Positions 1-9,897 of a stretch of 42,069 bases of DNA are shown here, in pieces. Below the pieces are notes generated by a model. The model did not search any database, was not told the DNA's origin, and saw nothing but the letters and a program-made list of their open reading frames with translations. Each line of letters begins with the position of its first letter. Within the stretch, counting starts at the first letter, position 1. The DNA lies in the NCBI GenBank assembly GCA_947625595.1, contig CANQOX010000006.1:1-42069 (forward strand). Direction: 5' to 3'. The stretch comes from an uncultured Clostridia bacterium. Lineage in GTDB: Bacteria > Bacillota > Clostridia > Christensenellales > Borkfalkiaceae. The position numbers were made by a program, and so were the translations under genes.

Positions 1-320
1 GCGTAGCCGAGACAGAGGGGTTTTGAAACCCCTTTCCCCTCGCAAGCTCGGGGACTTCCCCTAAAAGGGGCAGCGAGCGGCAGCGTGGGGCAGCGAGGGA
101 AGACTGCGGTGACCCACCCCCCTACCCCCCCTCCCATGGAGGGGGTGGAGGACTTCGTTCACGGGATCCTTCGACACGCCGCCTTCGGCGGCGGCTCAGG
201 ATGACGCGGAGGACGGGGCAGGGAGGGAACTTCGTTCAAGGGGATTCTTCGGCTTCGCCTCAGAATGAGCGTGAGGGCGCGCGGCACGCCAAAGGAGGGG
301 GTAAGAGCGGAGAGGCGCTT
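1..320. repeat. Composite GC-rich palindromic repeat region (short form of the element at ~29.2 kb, plus REP-like hairpins)
   Basis: Contains gacagaggggttttgaaacccctttcccctcgcaagctcggggact followed by tcccctaaaaggggcagcgag, recurring at 29242-29474; also gggatccttcg...cggctcaggatgac and ggggattcttcggcttcgcctcagaatgag hairpins. Extends off the left edge. Confidence 0.8.
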
Positions 321-323
321 TCG

Positions 324-1316
324 TCAGCGCTCGAGGACGACGGCGTGGGCGATGCAAGGAATGGATTCACCTTGGCCAGACGAGACCGTGGATAAGAGCG
401 CGCCTGTCGCAACAAACAGGATCTTTTTCAAGCTCCCCGCCATCATTTTGCTGTACAGATAGGAATTGAGCACCACCGCTGAACAGCCCGCGCCGCTTCC
501 CCCCTGATATTCGTCCTCGATGACATTATAGATAATCTCCCCGCAGTCAACGTGATTTTTGTTGATGTTGAGCCCCTTTTCCCATGTCAGATCCTTGAGA
601 ATGCGACTGCCGAGCGCACCCAAATCCCCCGTGACAATAAGATCGTAGTCCTCGGCTTCTTCGCGCGTCCCGCGGAAGTGTGCCAAGATGGTGTCCGCCG
701 CCGCAGGCGCCATTGCCGCGCCCATGTTATTGACGTCGGTGATGCCGAAATCGACGACCTTGCCGAGGGTGGCGGCCGTGACCTTGATCCCGTCGCCGCT
801 GTTGGAGAGGAGCGCCCCGCCCGCGCCCGTGACCGTCCACTGGGACTGGGGCGGACGGGTACAGCCGAGCTCCAAGGGGTAGCGGTATTGGCGTTCAGCC
901 GAGGCAAAGTGACTGCCCGTCGCCGCGACGACCCTTTTGCACAGGCCGCCGTTGATGAAGGCCGCGGCCACGGCGAGCGATTCGGCCATCGTGGAACAGG
1001 CCCCGTACACGCCCAAAAAGGGCACAGAAAAATCGCGGGCGGCGAAACTTGCCGAGATGATCTGGTTGAGCAGATCGCCCGAGACGATGAGATCGATCTC
1101 GTCGCGCTTGACTCCCCCATTGGCGATCGCCCCGTCGATGACCGTCGAGAGCATCTTGCACTCGGCCTTTTCGTAGGTGCTTTCGCCGAACATGTCGTCG
1201 GAGAGGGCCGTTTCGACGTAGCGGCCGATGACCCCTTCGCACTCCTTCGGCCCCGCAATGGTGCTCGTCGCGACGATGCGCGGCTCCTTCCTGAAATAGA
1301 TGGTCTGATTTCCCAT
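324..1316 (-). CDS. spoVAD: Stage V sporulation protein AD (SpoVAD)
   Basis: Translation MGNQTIYFRKEPRIVATSTIAGPKECEG...GDLLNQ...GACSTMAESLAVAAAFINGG...SHFASAERQYRYPLE...TVTGAGG...DNNMGAAMAPAAADTI-like...SIPCIAHAVVLER matches SpoVAD over its full length. The 462-aa ORF start is over-extended; start chosen at MGNQ. Confidence 0.93.
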   Translation of the reverse strand: MGNQTIYFRKEPRIVATSTIAGPKECEGVIGRYVETALSDDMFGESTYEKAECKMLSTVIDGAIANGGVKRDEIDLIVSGDLLNQIISASFAARDFSVPFLGVYGACSTMAESLAVAAAFINGGLCKRVVAATGSHFASAERQYRYPLELGCTRPPQSQWTVTGAGGALLSNSGDGIKVTAATLGKVVDFGITDVNNMGAAMAPAAADTILAHFRGTREEAEDYDLIVTGDLGALGSRILKDLTWEKGLNINKNHVDCGEIIYNVIEDEYQGGSGAGCSAVVLNSYLYSKMMAGSLKKILFVATGALLSTVSSGQGESIPCIAHAVVLER

Positions 1317-1399
1317 AAAAATACCCGACTGCAGTTTCTGCAATCGGGTCGGTATTATGTATGGAGGGAAGAGCGGTTTTGGGGCGAAGAAGGACGCCG

Positions 1400-2407
1400 T
1401 CACCGCAGGGGAATGCTGGCGCGGGCGTTGAGGGAGAGCGGCGAAACGTTGCCCGCCTCGTACTGAATGAGCCCCTCCGCGGCGATCATGGCGGCGTTGT
1501 CGGTGCAGTGCTTTTTCTCGGGAAGGACGAGCTTGAGGCCTGCTTTTTCGCACGCGGTCTGCAATCTTTCGCGCAGATAGCCGTTTGCGACGACGCCCCC
1601 GCCCGCAGTCACGGTGTGCACATGCCTCTCCAAAGCGCCATCGACGGTCTTTTCGACGAGAATGTCGAGCGCGGCCGACTGGAAGGAAGCGGCGACGTCG
1701 GCTTTGGACCATGCCTCCCCCCTCTGCTCCTTCGTGTGGACGTAGTTGATGATGTGCGTCTTGAGGCCGCTGTACGAAAAGTCGTACCCGCCGAGGCCTT
1801 TGAGCATCTTCGGCATGGGGACGACGGGCCTCCCCTCCCGTGCGAGTTTCTCGACGTGCGGACCGCCCGGATAGGGCAGACCGAGGACGCGGGCGACTTT
1901 GTCAAAGGCCTCCCCCGCCGCATCGTCGAGCGTGCCGCCGAGAACTTCGAAGTCGGTCTTCGTCTTCGTAAAGAGAATGGCCGTGTGGCCGCCGCTTGCG
2001 AGCAGGGTGACAAAGGGCGGCGCAAGGGTCTCGTCCTCGAGATAGCTCGCGGCGAGGTGTCCGCGAATGTGGTTTACGCCGATGAGGGGAATGTTGAGCC
2101 CGTAGGCAAGGCCCTTGGCGAAGGAAAGCCCGACGAGGAGCGCGCCCAGAAGCCCCGCCCCGTAGGTGACGGCGACGGCGGCAAGGTCCTCCTTTCTGAC
2201 GTTCGCTTTGCCGAGGGCGCGGAGCACGACCTCGTCCACAGCGTCGCTGTGAATGCGGGAGGCGATCTCGGGGACGACGCCGCCGAATTTGGCCTGCACA
2301 GACGCGGAGGAGACGATCTCGTCGGATAAGAGCGTGCGGCCGCGGATGACTGCCGCGGCCGTTTCGTCACAGGAGGATTCAATTCCCAAAATCAGCGGTT
2401 GTGCCAT
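1400..2407 (-). CDS. tsaD: tRNA N6-adenosine threonylcarbamoyltransferase TsaD
   Basis: MAQPLILGIESSCDETAAAVIRG...VNHIRGHLAASYLE...LLASGGHTAIL...DDAAGEAFDKVARVLGLPYPGGP: diagnostic TsaD/Gcp motifs. Confidence 0.96.
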   Translation of the reverse strand: MAQPLILGIESSCDETAAAVIRGRTLLSDEIVSSASVQAKFGGVVPEIASRIHSDAVDEVVLRALGKANVRKEDLAAVAVTYGAGLLGALLVGLSFAKGLAYGLNIPLIGVNHIRGHLAASYLEDETLAPPFVTLLASGGHTAILFTKTKTDFEVLGGTLDDAAGEAFDKVARVLGLPYPGGPHVEKLAREGRPVVPMPKMLKGLGGYDFSYSGLKTHIINYVHTKEQRGEAWSKADVAASFQSAALDILVEKTVDGALERHVHTVTAGGGVVANGYLRERLQTACEKAGLKLVLPEKKHCTDNAAMIAAEGLIQYEAGNVSPLSLNARASIPLR

Positions 2408-2417
2408 AGGACAAAAA

Positions 2418-3515
<1,098 letters not shown>

Positions 3516-3568
3516 AAATACCTGATAATTTTTTGTTGAAAATCTCCGAGCTTCGCTCGGAGAGATCA

Positions 3569-3808
3569 TTAGCGGAGAAAACCTGCGTAATATTGCTTGA
3601 GGTTCAGATTGTCTGTTTCCTCGATCAACCGCATGATGTGTTCCCGATCCAATTTGCGCAAAAGAGCCTCGCGCTTGGCGCGATATTCCTTTTTGTCAGA
3701 GACCTTGCCCTCACAAAATTCCTTATGAAGGTTCTGCAGTGTATGAAGATACAATTCTTGTTCGTTTATCACAGGGATCGCTCCGCTCGCTGCAGGAACA
3801 GCTTTCAT
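3569..3808 (-). CDS. Small hypothetical protein, 79 aa
   Basis: ORF overlaps the upstream ORF stop by 4 nt (translational coupling); charged, helical-looking sequence; visibly more AT-rich than flanking genes. Confidence 0.6.
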   Translation of the reverse strand: MKAVPAASGAIPVINEQELYLHTLQNLHKEFCEGKVSDKKEYRAKREALLRKLDREHIMRLIEETDNLNLKQYYAGFLR

Positions 3809-4173
3809 ACATTTTTCCTCCTCTGTAAATAGTATTGATGCTCAACGATATCGCACGCCTCCCAGTCAAAATAGGAATCTTGGTGGAATTCGATCGCGAT
3901 ATCCAATGCAGTCAATTCATCCGTCGTATAAAAGGAAAGCTCTGTTTGCCTCTCGTAGACGCCAACATACACCTTTGAACCCGTATACCCCTTGATACAG
4001 TCCACCAAAGAATTATAAAACGGTTCCGTGTATTCGACACTCTTTCTCTGTTGGAAAGTGACCTGATAGCCTTTGGAAAAACTTACTGTCCGCATGTCTT
4101 CGATGTCGTAAGTCCCATCTTCAATGTTGTGATCGAAGTCACTGAACTCTTTTGCTTTCGTATAGTAATTCAT
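3805..4173 (-). CDS. Hypothetical protein, 122 aa
   Basis: ORF MNYYTKAKEFSDFDHNIEDGTYDIED... located between secA and prfB; AT-richer composition; no family recognised. Confidence 0.65.
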   Translation of the reverse strand: MNYYTKAKEFSDFDHNIEDGTYDIEDMRTVSFSKGYQVTFQQRKSVEYTEPFYNSLVDCIKGYTGSKVYVGVYERQTELSFYTTDELTALDIAIEFHQDSYFDWEACDIVEHQYYLQRRKNV

Positions 4174-4227
4174 ACCCGTTACAGCTCTATTCTACCATAG
4201 GTTCGAGGGATTGTCAATACTTTGGGA

Positions 4228-7143
4228 TCAGAACGGTTTGCCGTGGCACTTCTTGTATTTGAGGCCGCTGCCGCAGGGGCAGGGATCGTTGGGGCCCGGT
4301 TTCTTGGTCTTCTTCATGGTGGCGGGGTTGAACCGCTCGGAACCGCTCGTCTTGAGAGCGGAGACGTCGACGGCCGCGGGAGCGGCGGGCATCGCGACGG
4401 GCGCGGCGTGAGGATCCCCTGCGGGTCTCTCCTGCGCGGCCTGCGCGGGCTCGGACTGCTGCGGCTGCGCTTCGGGCGCGGGCGCGGAGAGTGCGGTCGG
4501 CATGATGCGCTGGACAGCGGGCTGGCGGATCTGCACCTCGGCCTTCAGCAAAATGGCGATCGTGCGCTCCTGAATGCGTTCGACCATCTCATCGAACATC
4601 TCAAGGCCCTCTTTCTTATAGGCAATGATGGGGTCGGACTGGGCATAGGCCTGCAGGCGGATGCCCTTCCGAAGTTGATCCATCGCGTCGATGTGGTCGA
4701 TCCAGTTGTTGTCGACGACGCGGAGGAGAATGCTCCTCTCGACGTCCGCAAAGTCGATCCCCGTCTGCTCCCTGATGCGGACGATCTTCTCCTCGTAGCA
4801 CTCGACGGCCTTCTTGACGATCTTGTCAATGGCCGTGTCGTACTCCCACTTCTCGAGCTTTTCACGGGTAATGAAGCCTGTCCCCTTGGGAAGGATCTTC
4901 TGCTCGAGGGCGGTGTTGAGGTCGTCCTCGTTCCACTTCTCGGGCATGTCCTCGACGTTGACCGCCATGCGGACGACGCTCCTGACATAGTCGGGAATGT
5001 AGAGAAGGACCTGCTGGTGGACGTCCTCGCCGCGAATGACCTTCATGCGCTCGGCGTAGATGATCGTGCGCTGGGTATTCATGACGTCGTCGTACTGGAG
5101 GACGTTCTTACGGGTGGCAAAGTTCCTGCCCTCGATCTGCTTCTGCGCATACTCGATGAGGCGTGAGAGAAGTTTGCTCTCGAGGCATTCGTCCTCCTCC
5201 ATCTTGCTCATCTCATAGATGCGCTTCATTCTCTCGCCGCCGAAGCGGACCATGAGGTCGTCCTCGAGGGAGAGGAAGAAGACGGACGCGCCGATGTCGC
5301 CCTGACGGCCGGCACGGCCGCGGAGCTGGTTGTCGATGCGGCGGGATTCGTGCCGCTCGGTGCCGATGATGCAAAGCCCGCCCGCCTCGATGACCTTTTC
5401 CTTCTCGGCGTCTGTCTGTTCCTTGTATTTCTCGTAGAGTTCGCGGTATCTCTCGCGGACCTTCTGCGTCTCCTCGTCGACTTCGGCATAGCTCGTCGCA
5501 AGCTCGATGACGTCGTGTTCGACGCCCTCCTCGCGCAGGCGCTTTTTGGCAAGGTACTCGGGGTTGCCTCCGAGGAGGATATCGGTGCCGCGCCCCGCCA
5601 TGTTGGTGGAGATCGTCACCGCACCGTACCTTCCCGCCTGCGCCACGATCTCTGCCTCGCGCTCGTGGTTCTTCGCGTTCAGAATGTTGTGCTGAATGCC
5701 GTTTCGGCGGAGCAGACGGGAGATCTCCTCCGACCGCTCGACGGAGACGGTGCCGACGAGAATGGGCTGGCCCTTCTCGTGCCGTTCGGCGATCTCCCTG
5801 ACGATGGCCTTCTTCTTGCCCTCGACGGTCGCAAAGATCCTGTCGTGCATGTCCACCCTGCAGACGGGCTTGTTCGTGGGGATCTCGATGACGTCGAGGG
5901 AATAGATCGTGCGGAATTCCCCCTCCTCCGTCTTGGCGGTACCCGTCATGCCTGACAGCTTCTTATAGAGACGGAAGTAGTTCTGGAAGGTGATCGTCGC
6001 GTAGGTCTTGTTCTCCTCGCGGATCTTGACGCCCTCCTTGGCCTCGATCGCCTGGTGCAGACCGTCCGAATAGCGGCGGCCGATCATGAGGCGGCCCGTG
6101 AATTCGTCGACGATGATGATCTCGTCGTCTTTTACGATGTACTCCTCGTTGAGGTGGAAGAGCATGTGGGCCTTGAGGGCCTGCTGAATGTGATGGTTGA
6201 GGTCGGCGTGCTCGATTTCGGCGATGTTGTCGATGCCGAAGAACTTCTCGGCCTTGGCCGCGCCGAATTCGGTGAGCTGGACCTGCTTCTCCTTCCGCTC
6301 GATGACGTAGTCCCATTCGAGGGCCTCGGCCTCGGCAAGTTTGCGCTCGCCCGATTTTTTCTCCCTCTTCTTGTTCTGCGCGTCCTCGAGTTCGTCGTCG
6401 AAGCCGCCGTGCAGGGTCCTGACGAATCTATCCACCTGCGCATACAGGTCGGAGGACTTGTCGCCCTTGCCCGAAATGATGAGGGGCGTTCTCGCCTCAT
6501 CGATGAGAATGGAGTCCACCTCGTCGACGATGGCAAAGTTCAGCTCCCGCTGGACCATGAGCTTTAAGTCGGACTTAAGGTTGTCGCGGAGATAATCGAA
6601 GCCGAACTCGTTGTTCGTGCCGTAGGTGATGTCGCAGTTGTAGGCGGCGCGCTTGTCATCGTCGCTCATTCCGGGGACGACGACGCCGACGGTGAGCCCC
6701 ATGAAGCGGTGCACTTTGCCCATCCACTCCGCGTCGCGGCGGGCGAGGTAGTCGTTGACGGTGACGATGTGGACGCCCTTGCCCGCCAAAGCCTCAAGGT
6801 AGGCGGGAAGGGTGGCGACAAGCGTCTTTCCTTCGCCCGTCTTCATCTCGGCGATACGGCCCTGAAAGAGGCAGATGCCGCCGACGATCTGGACGTGGAA
6901 ATGGCGCATGCCAAGGACGCGCCCGCTCGCCTCCCGAAGCGCCGCGAAGGCGTCGGGCAGGATATCGTCGAGCGTCTCGCCCTTCGCGAGGCGGTCGCGG
7001 AAGAGCTGCGTCTGCGACTGCAGTTCTGCGTCCGTCATGTCCGCGTACTTCGGGGCAAGGCTCTCTACGATGTCGGCAGTCTTGTTGAGCTTCTTCAGGC
7101 TCCTTCTGCCGTCTCTCTCTTTGATGAATCGAATAAGTCCCAT
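4228..7143 (-). CDS. secA: Preprotein translocase subunit SecA
   Basis: MKTGEGKTLVATLPAYLEAL, VTVNDYLARRDAEWMG, TNMAGRGTDILLGGNPE, LRGRAGRQGD; C-terminal metal-binding SEC-C motif NDPCPCGSGLKYKKCHG. Confidence 0.98.
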   Translation of the reverse strand: MGLIRFIKERDGRRSLKKLNKTADIVESLAPKYADMTDAELQSQTQLFRDRLAKGETLDDILPDAFAALREASGRVLGMRHFHVQIVGGICLFQGRIAEMKTGEGKTLVATLPAYLEALAGKGVHIVTVNDYLARRDAEWMGKVHRFMGLTVGVVVPGMSDDDKRAAYNCDITYGTNNEFGFDYLRDNLKSDLKLMVQRELNFAIVDEVDSILIDEARTPLIISGKGDKSSDLYAQVDRFVRTLHGGFDDELEDAQNKKREKKSGERKLAEAEALEWDYVIERKEKQVQLTEFGAAKAEKFFGIDNIAEIEHADLNHHIQQALKAHMLFHLNEEYIVKDDEIIIVDEFTGRLMIGRRYSDGLHQAIEAKEGVKIREENKTYATITFQNYFRLYKKLSGMTGTAKTEEGEFRTIYSLDVIEIPTNKPVCRVDMHDRIFATVEGKKKAIVREIAERHEKGQPILVGTVSVERSEEISRLLRRNGIQHNILNAKNHEREAEIVAQAGRYGAVTISTNMAGRGTDILLGGNPEYLAKKRLREEGVEHDVIELATSYAEVDEETQKVRERYRELYEKYKEQTDAEKEKVIEAGGLCIIGTERHESRRIDNQLRGRAGRQGDIGASVFFLSLEDDLMVRFGGERMKRIYEMSKMEEDECLESKLLSRLIEYAQKQIEGRNFATRKNVLQYDDVMNTQRTIIYAERMKVIRGEDVHQQVLLYIPDYVRSVVRMAVNVEDMPEKWNEDDLNTALEQKILPKGTGFITREKLEKWEYDTAIDKIVKKAVECYEEKIVRIREQTGIDFADVERSILLRVVDNNWIDHIDAMDQLRKGIRLQAYAQSDPIIAYKKEGLEMFDEMVERIQERTIAILLKAEVQIRQPAVQRIMPTALSAPAPEAQPQQSEPAQAAQERPAGDPHAAPVAMPAAPAAVDVSALKTSGSERFNPATMKKTKKPGPNDPCPCGSGLKYKKCHGKPF

Positions 7144-7297
7144 GCTGTTCCTCGTTCAGCTCTTTTTTGAAAAGAGCACATTTTCACCAATCTATTTTAC
7201 TATATTTTCCCAAAAATTCAAAGCGTTTTGGGGGCATTTTCGAGAATTTCATGCAATCGACAAAGAAAGTCATCTTCTTTTCCCGCTCCGCCGCCCG

Positions 7298-8872
7298 TCA
7301 GGCGCTCTCGGGGAAGGTCAGATCGGCGAGGACAGTCCAAGTTTGCTCCCCCGCCCCGCCAACGCTTTCGAGGACGTAGAGGACAAAGCCCCTCTTGCCG
7401 CTCTCCGCGCCGAAGGTCCGAATGTAGTAGTCGCCGACCTGCGCCCCTTCGACAAAGGCTGGCCCCTCCGCGCCGTGGAAAAATTGCGTCCCGCGCATGG
7501 TGAAGACTTTCTCCCAGTCCGTGCTCTTTCCCCGCCCGTCGGGCGAAGCGCCCCCGTTGACGTAGACGTCCCCCGTCCTGACGTTGAGATAATAGTCGCC
7601 CGCATAGCCCGCGGTCCCCTCCTCCAAGGGAGGCCTTGTCCCGTAATACCACTGCGTGACGCGGAGCCCCGTGCTCCTGCCGTTGATCTTCCACTCGTTG
7701 CCGTCGAGCTCGAAGGGGACCTCGGTGAGCGGCCTCCAGCCGTCCTCGAAGTTGCGGTAGATCCTTCCGCTCGCCGTGTCGATGTAGAAATCGCCGACGG
7801 CAGCGCCCGAGACGGAGAAGCCTTCGCCCTCCGCTCCCTCTGCCTTCGGTACGCCTGCGCCCGAAAACCACCGTGCGCCGTCTTCTCCGTCCTTGCCGTC
7901 CCTGCCGTTTTCGCCCGTTGCGGGAATGTGGGTATTGGTCTCGCCGATCCACCAAACGCCGTCCCTGATCTCGGGGACGGGGGCGTCCTTGCCCCGCGCG
8001 GGGACGTCGGTGAGGGTCCCGTCGATGACCCAATTCCCCGTCTCCCTGTCGATCGTCGGGGTCTTGCCGTCGGCGCCCGCCGCGCCGCGGGCGGGAAAGC
8101 CCGTCTTCTGCCCGTTGAGGATCCAGAAGCCGTCCTCGGAGATCGTGGGAAGGTCCCCCGTCGCCTTCTTGTCCGTCCTCTCGCCGTTGACCACCCAATA
8201 GCCGTCGTCATCGATCTCGGGCGTGACGCCGTCACTGCCTGCGGCCCTGACGTCCGTGCACGTTTCGCCGACGTACCAGTAGCCGTCCTTTTCGCCGTCT
8301 TCGGCCCTCCCGATATGGGGAACGACGGTCGCCGCGCCCGCGGCCTCCCCGTCGATGTACCATTTCCCCTCTCTGATCTCGAAGGAGTGCCAAGCCCGCT
8401 CGTCGGACTTCTTGTCGCCGATATACCAATAGCCGTCCTCGCCGATGCGGGGCGTGAGACCGTCCGTTGCGGCGGCGCGGACGTCCGTACACGTCCCACC
8501 GACGTACCAATAGCCGTCCTTCTCGCCGTCTTCGGCCCTTCCGATGTGCGGAACGACCGTCGTCCCGACGCCCTTGATGTTGAGGCCGACCGCCCAGCCC
8601 GCCTCCGTCCTCTCATAGACGTCGCCGCTGTCTTTGTCGATGTAAAAATCTCCCGCCGCGCCGAGTTCCTCCGACGGCGCTCCGCTGCCCGAATACCACC
8701 TTGTGCCCGCCGCAACGGGTCCGCTGTCCACGGCCCTGTGCTCTGCCTCCTGCCCGCCTGTCACGGCGAACAGAAGGGCTCCTGCCGCGACCGCCATGAG
8801 GCATGCGCAAAGCACGATCAATGTGAGCAGGACGGCGGATGTCCTGTCCTTTCCTCTGGATCTCGTACTCAT
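7298..8872 (-). CDS. Membrane-anchored modular repeat surface protein, with DGYWYxGxxxTDVxA repeats and GxGAP/GDxYxD/DVY modules
   Basis: N-terminal TM segment (TSAVLLTLIVLCACLMAVAAGALLFAVTGG); repeated DGYWYVGGTCTDVRAA, DGYWYIGDKKSDERA, DGYWVVNGERTDKKATG, DGFWILNGQKTGFPARG, GNWVIDGTLTDVPARG, DGVWWIGETNTHIPATG; modules TRWYSGSGAPSEELGAAGDFYIDKDSGDVYE and TQWYYGTRPP..GDYYLNVRTGDVYV. Confidence 0.8.
   Translation of the reverse strand: MSTRSRGKDRTSAVLLTLIVLCACLMAVAAGALLFAVTGGQEAEHRAVDSGPVAAGTRWYSGSGAPSEELGAAGDFYIDKDSGDVYERTEAGWAVGLNIKGVGTTVVPHIGRAEDGEKDGYWYVGGTCTDVRAAATDGLTPRIGEDGYWYIGDKKSDERAWHSFEIREGKWYIDGEAAGAATVVPHIGRAEDGEKDGYWYVGETCTDVRAAGSDGVTPEIDDDGYWVVNGERTDKKATGDLPTISEDGFWILNGQKTGFPARGAAGADGKTPTIDRETGNWVIDGTLTDVPARGKDAPVPEIRDGVWWIGETNTHIPATGENGRDGKDGEDGARWFSGAGVPKAEGAEGEGFSVSGAAVGDFYIDTASGRIYRNFEDGWRPLTEVPFELDGNEWKINGRSTGLRVTQWYYGTRPPLEEGTAGYAGDYYLNVRTGDVYVNGGASPDGRGKSTDWEKVFTMRGTQFFHGAEGPAFVEGAQVGDYYIRTFGAESGKRGFVLYVLESVGGAGEQTWTVLADLTFPESA
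8249..8331. repeat. Intragenic direct repeat copy A (83 bp)
   Basis: gacgtccgtgcacgtttcgccgacgtaccagtagccgtcc...aacgacggtcg; partner at 8480-8562, about ten differences counted by eye. Confidence 0.8.
8480..8562. repeat. Intragenic direct repeat copy B (83 bp)
   Basis: gacgtccgtacacgtcccaccgacgtaccaatagccgtcc...aacgaccgtcg; partner of 8249-8331. Confidence 0.8.
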
Positions 8873-9031
8873 TTCCGTCTCTTCCTCTTGCAGAAAACTC
8901 CATTTTTTGGCCGAACGGCCGAATTTTTGTCATGAAAAGTGCGCTCCCGCGGCAGAAAAATGCCGTGGAATGCGGCTTTCCGAATGATTTCAAGGCAAGC
9001 GTTTTTTCCGAAAACTTCGGGAAAACTTCTC

Positions 9032-9051
9032 AAAAAAGCGCATACAGCGCG
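9032..9051 (-). terminator. Putative intrinsic terminator after the DeoC-like gene
   Basis: Minus strand reads GCGC-TGTAT-GCGC followed by TTTTTT, just downstream of the stop at 9064. Confidence 0.5.
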
Positions 9052-9063
9052 ATAAAAAATTTC

Positions 9064-9822
9064 TTAAAGGGGCCGCTCGGCGGCGAGGGAGGCAAAGAGC
9101 TCCTCGGCGATCTTCTCGGGACAGGGCGAGACGAGATGAAGCGCCCCGAGACCCTGAAGGGTGCGGAGCTGTTCGGCGTTCTCCACGCAGGAGCATTCCA
9201 CGGTGATCTTGCCCGCTCCGACCTCCGTCGCAACGAGAAGAAGAGCCGTCTCGCCCCGCACGCAGACGCCGCCGATGCCGCTCTCGCAGGCCGCCCGCGT
9301 CCCGAGCGCGACATCCTCCTCGCCGAGGCTGTGATCCTCGAGCGAAAGGACGACCGCACAGCCTCTGGCGGCCCGTTTGACTTTCTTGATCTCCTTCTTG
9401 AGGTAAGTCAGATTGCCCGATATGAGGGCCGAATAGCAGGGAATGAGGCGGATCTCCTCCGCGCCCGCCTTGGCCGCCCGCTTGGCCTCGTACTTTTTGA
9501 CGGAGGGAAGGGTCTCCCCGTTCCCGCCGACGATACAGACGACGCGGACGCCGCTCCCAAAAAGGAGTTTCCGCGCGGCCGCGGCATGGACGGGAGAGAC
9601 GAGGACCCCGCCCGCGTGCGATTTCATTGCGAAGGCGCAGATCTTCTTGAGGAGGGCCTTGTCGGTCTCGCGGCGGGAGGCGTCCGCGATGAGCTTTTTC
9701 AGGGTGAGAAGGGCCTCCGCCTCCCGCCTCTCGCGCTTGAATTCCGTAAAAGCCGCCGCCTCGTCGGGCGAGAGGACCTTCTGCCCGTCCGTGCGGTCCG
9801 TATTGCTCTGTTCCATGGGCAC
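9064..9822 (-). CDS. Divergent deoxyribose-phosphate aldolase (DeoC)-like protein, possibly non-catalytic
   Basis: VVCIVGGNGETLPSVKKYEAKRAAKAGAEEIRLIPCYSALISGNLTYLKKEIKKVKRAARG resembles the DERA TIM-barrel core, but the KTSTG Schiff-base lysine region reads GGVCVRGETA. Confidence 0.6.
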   Translation of the reverse strand: MPMEQSNTDRTDGQKVLSPDEAAAFTEFKRERREAEALLTLKKLIADASRRETDKALLKKICAFAMKSHAGGVLVSPVHAAAARKLLFGSGVRVVCIVGGNGETLPSVKKYEAKRAAKAGAEEIRLIPCYSALISGNLTYLKKEIKKVKRAARGCAVVLSLEDHSLGEEDVALGTRAACESGIGGVCVRGETALLLVATEVGAGKITVECSCVENAEQLRTLQGLGALHLVSPCPEKIAEELFASLAAERPL

Positions 9823-9897
9823 ATTTTTCCCGAAAAAGACAGGTTATATCCCAACTTTTTTCAGGAAATGACAGGACACAGCATGTAAAATCGGGGC

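Noticed and set aside
201-462. Small ORFs in the left repeat region
   Set aside because: They lie in palindromic repeats and over the spoVAD 3' end; no coding evidence.
7298-8872. Phage tail-fibre interpretation of the modular repeat protein
   Set aside because: Has an N-terminal membrane anchor and no phage structural, lysis or integrase genes nearby.
6875-8935. 686-aa plus-strand ORF
   Set aside because: Antisense to the secA 5' end and the modular surface protein; Arg/Pro/Ala-rich, no recognisable domain.
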